A DNA stretch of 64,000 nucleotides from Capsulimonadaceae bacterium (GTDB lineage: Bacteria; Armatimonadota; Armatimonadia; Armatimonadales; Capsulimonadaceae), in the NCBI GenBank assembly GCA_031292625.1, contig JARLGU010000001.1, positions 110,006 through 174,005 on the forward strand, read 5' to 3'. Under the pieces are notes generated by a model, which saw nothing but the letters and a program-made list of their open reading frames with translations, ran no database searches and was not told the origin of the DNA. Position 1 is the first letter of the stretch; every line of letters starts with the position of its first letter. Positions 58,125 to 64,000 of this stretch are shown here, piece after piece. The translations under genes and the position numbers were made by a program.

Positions 58125-60932
58125 GTGAAATCCGTAATTGCTTGCCTGCTAATCACCGCTTGCGTTGCTGCTCTCGCCCCAGCGCGCGCCGACACGCCTG
58201 TTAGCTATCCGTCGTGGACGAGGTCAAACCGCGGAATGCCTCAACTGCAAGCGTTCGCGCGGCCTGGCGGTTTGCGGATACTGTTTGCCAATCCGGAGCA
58301 GGACTTTCAGGCGAAGACACTCGTATGCTATCAGTATGTTGAGGGGATGACGTCTCTCTCGTTTCGTGTGAGCGTAAAGACCAGCTGCAATACGACGCTG
58401 GAAATTCTTTACCGCAATGCGGCCGGACAATTGTATCAAACCGACCCCAGTGAGATCCCCTTGCAAACAGGCGAGCGTGACGTTACGATCGCCCTCTCGC
58501 GTTTCTCGTATCGCGGAAAGGCATATCCAGGCGAGAGGGTGGTATCGGGCAAAGGAGACGAGATTACGAACTTTGCACTCCGGATCGGAGGAGCGAGTGC
58601 AACAGCCGAGTTCAATCTCACGAATGTCCGGGCGAACATTGGCAGCTCATTCGTTCCTTTGTTCGATCCGTGCGTCGAGCCCAATCCGTTCTCCGCATCG
58701 CGGCTTTATCCCAATGGTTCGCCGCTGGCTTTCACGTCGGCGAAGACGCCAAGAGTCTATCTTGCCGGCGATGCGTACAACTTCGCCGCGACAGGATGGA
58801 AGAGAGCCATTCTCGAAAGCCTCGCTCCTGAATTTGAAGGCCACTTTGGGCTAGATTTTGCGATGGAATTGGCTCCCGGGATCGGTCCTTGCGTGGCGGA
58901 ATACAACAAGGCCGGAATCAAAACGATTTGCGAATCGCACATCGGCGATCTCTACTATGGCCCCTATTGGACGGCTAACGATCTCTACCTCTACCGGTGG
59001 GACGGCAAGACCGCGGCCGACTGGCAAAAAACGTCCCCGCCCCCGCACGGCATCGACGTTTCGCAAAGGGTTGTGGCCAAGGACGCCAAATCCGTCGTGC
59101 GCGAAGCGGCATCCTGCGGGTTCTCGGAGTACGAGTTAGTCGATTATATTTGGCCTTGGGATGGCGGCCCTTGGTGGGGATACACCGGTTCAATGCTCAG
59201 CGCATTTCGAGCCGACTTGATACAAGGCGACAAGGGGATTTCGCTGCGGGATGAGCATGGTAAATCTCACGAATTTTGGTTCTGGGATTACCTCTCACAC
59301 TTCACCGATATTCGATTCGCGCCGTCCCAGCTCAATCTGAGTTCGTGGAACGAATACGCGCCATGCCCGCCGTCGAAAATCGGCAGCGGATCCAGCCAGG
59401 ATAGGCGAAACCTGTTTTTGTTCGCCGCGCTGTATCACTACGAGTATTTGAAGTTTCTGCAAAGCGTTTCAGGAGGAACGAGCGGAGGACAGGCGTTTTT
59501 CCCAACCGTGAACCCGGAGGACCCTGCGAACGGGACGGATCTGCTGATGCTCGCTCGTCTTGATGGCGTCGCGAAAATCGGGTATGAGTTCTTCGGCAGT
59601 CCCAAATCGACGGATACCTGGTATCACATGATGCGCTGGTGCGCGCAAGAATGCGCTGTCCACGGTTCCGCGCTATCCCTTATCGGTGAGATCAACGGCG
59701 GCGGCCATGGTCCGTCACGCTACGATCCGGCGATCGCCTATGCCTTCTACTACGATGTCACGTCGTCCGCCAAGCCAATAGACTGCGATATCCAGTATAT
59801 CGAGAACGAGCCCTGGCCGATCGACGAAGCCGTTCAACCAGACGCTTACGGTCGCTTCATGCACTGGTACGCGGGCAGCAAGGCGTTCATGCAAAGTTGG
59901 TCGGACCGCAATACTCTATCGCCAGGATGCGATACCGTCGTCGTCGCCAGCAGGAGCGTTCTCGAATTCCAGCCTAGCTTATCGAGCACAATGGCACAGG
60001 CCGGCAACTTGGGACAGCTTCTTTCCGAGGATCATTTTGCGTTTGACGAGTGCGGCAAAGAGAGCCTTGGGACCTATGCCGCCGGCGCGACGCGCCTGAT
60101 CTATTGCCCGGCGCAGTCCAGCCCGAGAGACCTGCGAGCCGCGCGCGAATGGCTTAGCTCCGGCAAGAACAAGACGCTTATCACGCATTCGTTTGTCCCC
60201 TTCCGTATTTTCGATGGCGAGTTGACGACCGCATGGGATTCTACAAGCAATCGCCCCCCGGCGCCATCGAGTTGCCCATCGCTTCTCGATGACGCTCTGA
60301 TCCTCCGGAATGTCCGGCGAGCGTCTCCCGTTTCATTCGACGCGAACGGCCGCTTGCTTTCGTCCGTGCGCGACATCTACGCGGTTGAGGGCGGCAAGAC
60401 GATCCTGGCTGCATCGGATGGCTCGCCGCTCATCGTCGAATTCGCGCATGGAGCGAATCGGCTTATTTTTATCACTGTCGATTTGAGCGGAAAGACGGAC
60501 GATTTCGCGCGAAACGTCACGAACGTTGCGATGCAGACTGCCGCTGCCACGCCAGATGCGTTGGCCCCGTGCACGACAAGCGTCCATCTCTATCCGGTTC
60601 ACGGAGGAAAGTGTGTCGTTCTCTGGGATGGGGGAGCGATCCACGCGCAAGAGAATGCAAACCGCTACGAGCGGATAGCTCTGTCGGAACCGGTGAACTT
60701 GTCGATCCTGATGGCCAGGCATTTGACCGAGTACGAGGTCTTCAATTTCCTGGATAACCAGACGTACTACGTTCAGTCGAGCACTGATGGCACAATTTCC
60801 ATTCAGCAGCGGACGTCGTGCGAGATGTTGTACGTTGGCGACCCGCATGACGCGGGTTTCCAGCGAACCTTAACAGCCGCCAAGAGAAACCGTCAACAGC
60901 TTGCGAATAGGGGATTTGTCGAAGCGAAATAG
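58125..60932 (+). CDS. Large secreted glycoside-hydrolase-like protein (GH42-like layout)
   Basis: The start is GTG 58125, with TAAGGAAACC upstream and a promoter at 58050-58077; the 935-aa protein has a signal peptide (MKSVIACLLITACVAALAPA). An N-terminal jelly-roll domain (about 30-190) is followed by a TIM-barrel-like region (about 200-600) with ESHIGDLYYGPYWTANDLYL, SLIGEINGGGHGPSRYDPA and QYIENEPWPIDEA, which carry candidate acidic catalytic residues. Then comes a class-I-amidotransferase-like fold (NLGQLLSEDHFAFDE; ATRLIYCPAQSSPRDLRAAR), as in the trimerisation domain of GH42 enzymes. A beta domain ends the protein. The family is not certain. It is controlled with the LacI-pseudopilin operon by shared operators. 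Confidence 0.75.
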   Translation: MKSVIACLLITACVAALAPARADTPVSYPSWTRSNRGMPQLQAFARPGGLRILFANPEQDFQAKTLVCYQYVEGMTSLSFRVSVKTSCNTTLEILYRNAAGQLYQTDPSEIPLQTGERDVTIALSRFSYRGKAYPGERVVSGKGDEITNFALRIGGASATAEFNLTNVRANIGSSFVPLFDPCVEPNPFSASRLYPNGSPLAFTSAKTPRVYLAGDAYNFAATGWKRAILESLAPEFEGHFGLDFAMELAPGIGPCVAEYNKAGIKTICESHIGDLYYGPYWTANDLYLYRWDGKTAADWQKTSPPPHGIDVSQRVVAKDAKSVVREAASCGFSEYELVDYIWPWDGGPWWGYTGSMLSAFRADLIQGDKGISLRDEHGKSHEFWFWDYLSHFTDIRFAPSQLNLSSWNEYAPCPPSKIGSGSSQDRRNLFLFAALYHYEYLKFLQSVSGGTSGGQAFFPTVNPEDPANGTDLLMLARLDGVAKIGYEFFGSPKSTDTWYHMMRWCAQECAVHGSALSLIGEINGGGHGPSRYDPAIAYAFYYDVTSSAKPIDCDIQYIENEPWPIDEAVQPDAYGRFMHWYAGSKAFMQSWSDRNTLSPGCDTVVVASRSVLEFQPSLSSTMAQAGNLGQLLSEDHFAFDECGKESLGTYAAGATRLIYCPAQSSPRDLRAAREWLSSGKNKTLITHSFVPFRIFDGELTTAWDSTSNRPPAPSSCPSLLDDALILRNVRRASPVSFDANGRLLSSVRDIYAVEGGKTILAASDGSPLIVEFAHGANRLIFITVDLSGKTDDFARNVTNVAMQTAAATPDALAPCTTSVHLYPVHGGKCVVLWDGGAIHAQENANRYERIALSEPVNLSILMARHLTEYEVFNFLDNQTYYVQSSTDGTISIQQRTSCEMLYVGDPHDAGFQRTLTAAKRNRQQLANRGFVEAK

Positions 60933-60940
60933 CTCGGATG

Positions 60941-60962
60941 GCGAGAAATGCCCATTTCTCGC
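60941..60962 (+). terminator. Hairpin after the GH-like gene
   Basis: GCGAGAAAT and ATTTCTCGC form a perfect 9-bp stem with a GCCC loop, 8 nt after the stop codon. No T-run follows, so it may work as a factor-assisted terminator or an mRNA 3'-end stabiliser. Confidence 0.5.
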
Positions 60963-61064
60963 TGCAGTTGTACCGGCGTGACGGTTCCGTCTCTACTCTG
61001 ACGGTCTGACAATTTGTGTTGAGCGAAGCGCGCGAAAGGCATGTATGCGCTAAAATAGGTTGTC

Positions 61065-61862
61065 ATGAAACTCTACTCTTGGAATGTCAACGGAATTCGC
61101 TCAGTGCTGCGAAAGAATGCGCTTCTGCCATTTGTAGAGGCGGAGCAGCCGGATATATTGTGTGTTCAGGAAACCAAAGCTCAACCTGGCGAAGCCGTGG
61201 TCGACCTGCCTCTTTATCACGAGTATTGGAACTCCGCTGAAAAGAAGGGCTATTCAGGCACGGCAGTCTTTAGCAAAGTCGAACCGCTGCGAATTTTGCA
61301 CGGCCTGCCGACCCATATCCAGACGAAATACGACATGACTGACGACGGCTACGGCGATCCAAATACGGAGGGCCGTGTGCTAACGGCCGAATACGACCAG
61401 ATTTTCGTGGTGACGGTCTACACGCCCAACGCGAAGGACGACCTGAGCCGGATCCCTTTGCGCCAGAATCACTGGGATCCGGCGTTTCTAGAGTATTGCC
61501 AATACTTGGAGCAGACCAAGCCAGTGGTTTTTTGCGGCGACCTCAATGTCGCTCATACCGAGCTAGACCTTGCGAACCCCAAGCCCAATCGGGGGAAGAA
61601 GGGCTTTACCGACGAGGAGCGCGCCGGGTTCCAAGCCTTCGTGGACGCCGGCTTTGTGGATACATTCCGCCTCTTTAAGCAAGGCAACGGCTTTTACACG
61701 TGGTGGAGCAATTTCGCCGGGGCGCGCGAGAGGAACGTCGGATGGCGTATCGATTACTTCCTTGTCTCGGGCGCGCTGAAGGACAAGGTGACGGCCGCCG
61801 AGATCTATCCCGCGGTGATGGGGTCGGATCATTGCCCAATCAGCGTGACGTTGGATATCTAG
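61065..61862 (+). CDS. xth: Exodeoxyribonuclease III (AP endonuclease)
   Basis: The 265-aa enzyme has all ExoIII motifs: WNVNGIRS, LCVQETKAQ with the metal Glu, VVTVYTPNAK, FCGDLNVAHTELDLANPKPN and the C-terminal GWRIDYFLVS and GSDHCPI with the catalytic Asp-His pair. It cuts DNA at abasic sites and degrades 3' ends in base-excision repair. TAAAAT (61051-61056) lies 8 nt before the ATG, so the mRNA may be leaderless; no SD is visible. The tandem NPKPN insertion is the form usual in ExoA-type members of Gram-positive and related bacteria. Confidence 0.95.
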   Translation: MKLYSWNVNGIRSVLRKNALLPFVEAEQPDILCVQETKAQPGEAVVDLPLYHEYWNSAEKKGYSGTAVFSKVEPLRILHGLPTHIQTKYDMTDDGYGDPNTEGRVLTAEYDQIFVVTVYTPNAKDDLSRIPLRQNHWDPAFLEYCQYLEQTKPVVFCGDLNVAHTELDLANPKPNRGKKGFTDEERAGFQAFVDAGFVDTFRLFKQGNGFYTWWSNFAGARERNVGWRIDYFLVSGALKDKVTAAEIYPAVMGSDHCPISVTLDI

Positions 61863-61880
61863 GACCTCGGTTTGTCCGCT

Positions 61881-62024
61881 TCACTGCTCGCCCGCATAGC
61901 CTGCCGTGGACGTCGACGCCATCTCGCCGGAACGACCCTGCGGAACCGCCAGGCTGGGCTTCACAAAGTCGAACTCGAACGGTTGAGCAGACGTCGCACC
62001 CGCTTCCACAATTTCATTACCCAT
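61881..62024 (-). CDS. Small peptide ORF (47 aa), unknown
   Basis: A strong ribosome-binding site (AAGGAGA at 62042-62036, plus GAGG closer) precedes the ATG at 62024. The 47-residue product begins MGNEIVEAGATSAQPFEFDF and ends SGEMASTSTAGYAGEQ; it is small-residue-rich with no membrane helix or signal. The layout of an acidic front and a Ser/Thr/Gly-rich tail would fit a modified-peptide precursor, but no maturation enzyme is adjacent. It is convergent with the exonuclease gene. It could be chance, though the SD is among the best in the window. Confidence 0.4.
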   Translation of the reverse strand: MGNEIVEAGATSAQPFEFDFVKPSLAVPQGRSGEMASTSTAGYAGEQ

Positions 62025-62442
62025 AAACTGCCTCGTCTCCTTCACTCAACGCACTGCCAGATTTCCGGAACGTGCTAAAGCCTTCGCGATGACATCAGTT
62101 CGTCGTCCAGCGCACGAAGCGCGAAAGCCACACGCGCGAGACACCGGTGGAGGCTGTCGCCAATGCGCTTTCCGGTGTGCCCATTCCGGTGCCTGGCAAA
62201 GCTTCCTTCCTACCGATCAATCTTCGTGGCGAACCCAGAGAGCGCTTTACCCCGCTCCATGGGAGTCCTTGTCATGGGAGTCAGCGGAATTGGCCGATTT
62301 GAAATAGCCTTTATTTTGTTATCTTCGATTTTGTGGTTTTGATAGGGGATAACCGTGGATGAGTTGTGGAACATTCCGCATCGCTCGTACGAGTCTCTGG
62401 GGCACGAGAACGCTTAGAGGAACACGATTGTCAATAGTGGAC
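62025..62442. other. Intergenic stretch with a possible decayed coding fragment
   Basis: A plus-strand frame from about 62095 to 62285 reads QFVVQRTKRESHTRETPVEA then ANALSGVPIPVPGKASFLPI, which looks protein-like, but it follows a TGA and has no start codon or SD. It may be a gene remnant. The remaining sequence to 62442 shows nothing I can name. Confidence 0.3.
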
Positions 62443-62645
62443 CTACCTTGCGGACTTGCCGTATCGTTTCGGCGGAGATGTGTTGGCTATAACAAGTCGT
62501 CGCACAACTAAACCACCAATTTCAACAGAGCACCAAGTCGCCATGACCCCCACGACCCAAAGCGACAGATAGTCCTGATGGACGTCACTTGGGATCGCAT
62601 AACTAATTGCGTACAACACCATCATTCCGATTGCTGTCGGCGTTC
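62443..62645 (-). pseudogene. Membrane protein gene disrupted by the IS element
   Basis: The minus-strand frame reads without interruption from the IS edge (TPTAIGMMVLYAISYAIPSD, then LSLWVVGVMATWCSVEIGGL) to a stop at 62443. It encodes a C-terminal part with about two membrane helices. The frame is already open at the IS boundary, so the 5' part was cut off by the insertion and should continue beyond the right end of the window. The protein family is not recognised. Confidence 0.6.
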
Positions 62646-62675
62646 TGGAGTGAACCCCTGAACTGAGACAGACAG

Positions 62676-63596
62676 TTAAGGTGCGGTCCTCTTGTACTTG
62701 CTGACAGACATCTCAAACTCGGCTGGCGGCATGTAGCCAAGAGCCGAATGGAGGCGCTTCTTGTTGTAGACCTCTTCGAGAAAGTACCCGATTTGGTTCC
62801 TGGCGTCAGCGATATTATCGTACTCGGTCATGTAGACTTCCTCATATTTGAGGGTCTTCATGAAGCTCTCGGCGAACGCATTGTCCTGCGGCGTCCCTTT
62901 GCGGCTCATGCTGATTGTGATTTTGTGCTCTTTGAGCCGCGCGACATACTCGGCGCTGGCGTACTGACTGCCGCGATCCGAATGGTGGATGAGCGTATTC
63001 GGCTCTGGCCTTCTGGCCGCGAGGGCCATGTCGAGGGCATCGAGAGTGAGTGCGGCATCGATCCGACGCGACAAGGCCCAACCGATCACCTTGCGGCTGA
63101 ACGCATCGATCACGACCGCCAGGTACACGAACTCGTGGCCCAGGCGAATGTACGTGATGTCGCTCACCCAAAGCTGGTCTAAGTGGGTGAGCACCAGATC
63201 CTTCGCCAGGTTCGGGTAGATCGGCAGGCCGTGGTTCGAGTCGGTTGTCGCGATCTTGAAACGCTGTTTGCGTAGGCAAAGCAAGTTGTCCTCGTGCATC
63301 AAGCGGAGAACGAGCTTGTGATTGACATTGAGCCCATCTCGCCGAAGCTGCGCCGTTACGCGGCGATAGCCATAGCTGGACCATTCGAGCGCGATCTTCT
63401 GGATGCGGTCGCGTAGGTCGAGGTCGGGATCGACAAACAGGTCAGCGAACCGATTGCGATAGAACGTAGCCCGCGCGATATCGAGAGCCTGGCACGCCGA
63501 CAACACACTCAGGGAGTTCGGCTGCGCCCAGGGCGACGCATCCGTTGCGGTGTTGCAAAGGGAGGAGGCAGCATGGGATTGGATGGCGTCGATCAT
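62676..63596 (-). CDS. IS3-family transposase OrfB (DDE integrase domain)
   Basis: The 306-aa frame has an HTH_21-type region (YRRVTAQLRRDGLNVNHKLV) and the rve integrase core with the DDE triad in WVSDITYI, HHSDRGSQYAS and NAFAESFMKTLK. It supplies the catalytic part of the transposase. Its ATG overlaps the orfA stop (ATGA), and an A-AAA-G run just before it (63596-63602) could allow -1 frameshifting to make the OrfAB fusion that is the active transposase in IS3 elements. Confidence 0.93.
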   Translation of the reverse strand: MIDAIQSHAASSLCNTATDASPWAQPNSLSVLSACQALDIARATFYRNRFADLFVDPDLDLRDRIQKIALEWSSYGYRRVTAQLRRDGLNVNHKLVLRLMHEDNLLCLRKQRFKIATTDSNHGLPIYPNLAKDLVLTHLDQLWVSDITYIRLGHEFVYLAVVIDAFSRKVIGWALSRRIDAALTLDALDMALAARRPEPNTLIHHSDRGSQYASAEYVARLKEHKITISMSRKGTPQDNAFAESFMKTLKYEEVYMTEYDNIADARNQIGYFLEEVYNKKRLHSALGYMPPAEFEMSVSKYKRTAP

Positions 63597-63934
63597 CTCT
63601 TTTCGCCTCCTCCCTTCGCCCCGCCGCGCTGATTGGGAGCACTCGGACGCTCCGTTTCGAGCGATTTTAATGCCCTTTTTAACAGCGAGTTCTCGGCGGC
63701 AAACTGGCCGATGATCCGTTCCAGCTCGGCGACCTTTGCCTCATGCGTGTAGGCGTTGCCGTTACCCTGGAATGCCTCACCGCCGTATTTGGCCAATTGA
63801 TCGCGCCACTTGGCGATCAAGTTGACATGGATTTCGTGCTCACGGGCGGCTTGGGCGAGCGACTTGCCCGCCTCGATTTCACGGATGACTTGGAGCTTGA
63901 ACTCCTTACTGAACCTGCGACGACTGAGTGACAT
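63593..63934 (-). CDS. IS3-family transposase OrfA
   Basis: The 113-aa protein has the helix-turn-helix that binds the IS ends (RRRFSKEFKLQVIREIEAG, SLAQAAREHEIHVNLIAKWR) and a leucine-zipper-like helix (AELERIIGQFAAENSLLKRA) for multimerisation. It is fused by frameshifting to OrfB. It starts close to the right inverted repeat. Confidence 0.93.
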   Translation of the reverse strand: MSLSRRRFSKEFKLQVIREIEAGKSLAQAAREHEIHVNLIAKWRDQLAKYGGEAFQGNGNAYTHEAKVAELERIIGQFAAENSLLKRALKSLETERPSAPNQRGGAKGGGEKR

Positions 63935-64000
63935 GATGGTGGTTTCTCTCTTTCTGAGGATACCACCTTAACCTGTTGTCTCACGCAGGGGTGCGATCCA

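Larger units (their letters stand above)
62646..64000 (-). mobile_element. IS3-family insertion sequence, 1355 bp
   Basis: The element carries overlapping orfA and orfB on the minus strand. Its ends are imperfect inverted repeats: the left end from 62646 begins TGGAGTGAACCCCTG and continues to TTAAGGTG; the right end, read inwards from 64000, begins TGGATCGCACCCCTG and also continues to TTAAGGTGG. Both start with TG as IS3 elements do. The target duplication cannot be checked because the right flank is outside the window. Both orfs are intact, so the copy may be active. Confidence 0.85.

Noticed and set aside
62089..62307. 72-codon plus-strand frame starting ATG ACA TCA
   Set aside because: Cys/Arg-rich composition suggests a wrong frame; the neighbouring frame is more protein-like but lacks a start, so only a possible remnant is noted.

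Overview
The window is bacterial, GC-rich chromosomal DNA with many secreted carbohydrate-active enzymes, GntR/LacI-type sugar regulators and six DUF1559-type prepilin-like proteins ([16 protein letters not shown] leader, C-terminal HxxGxNYxxxDGHVKW motif). This mix is typical of Armatimonadota (Capsulimonas-like) or, less likely, Planctomycetes. This assignment is an inference from protein families; no rRNA or tRNA gene was seen.

Layout. 1-5.6 kb: a 5'-truncated GH50-type agarase, a structured intergenic repeat, a nonsense-interrupted MGH1/GH63-like glycosidase, a GntR-LacI regulator and a DUF1559 pseudopilin ending in a strong terminator. 5.7-15.1 kb: general genes (zinc-ribbon coiled-coil protein, LarA-like racemase, histidine phosphatases, GT4 glycosyltransferase with a CE4 deacetylase, MMPL exporter, BadF-type kinase). 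15.2-23.9 kb: a core block glnD, ileS, DksA-like, lspA, lgt, rluD-like. 24-28.8 kb: a 59-aa gene with its own promoter and terminator, and a 1450-aa secreted protein joining an S55 (SpoIVB-type) protease to a beta-propeller. 28.8-35.2 kb: a mosaic accessory island of secreted Ig-like proteins, duplicated gene ends and frameshifted remnants, visibly AT-richer in parts. 35.2-42 kb: a four-gene operon LacI - pseudopilin - secreted GH - secreted beta-sandwich protein. 42-49.3 kb: a GntR-LacI regulator divergent from two pseudopilins, a GPH sugar symporter, an alginate-lyase-like enzyme and an esterase-like protein. 49.3-55 kb: two more copies of the intergenic repeat, a 53-aa/ICMT/ArsR operon, and an HDOD response regulator with a four-PAS histidine kinase. 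55.8-60.9 kb: LacI and pseudopilin divergent from a large secreted GH-like protein. 61-64 kb: exonuclease III, a 47-codon peptide ORF, and an IS3-family element that disrupts a membrane-protein gene.

The main theme is a module repeated four times in 64 kb: a sugar-type transcription factor next to one or two DUF1559 pseudopilins and secreted polysaccharide-active enzymes. Clear operator palindromes or repeats sit on the promoters of three of the four modules, and at the fourth a palindrome overlaps the -10. This suggests carbohydrate-inducible loci in which a locus-specific pseudopilin is produced together with the enzymes that attack the glycan. A second theme is promoters whose -10 lies 5-8 nt before the start codon (four genes), predicting leaderless mRNAs.
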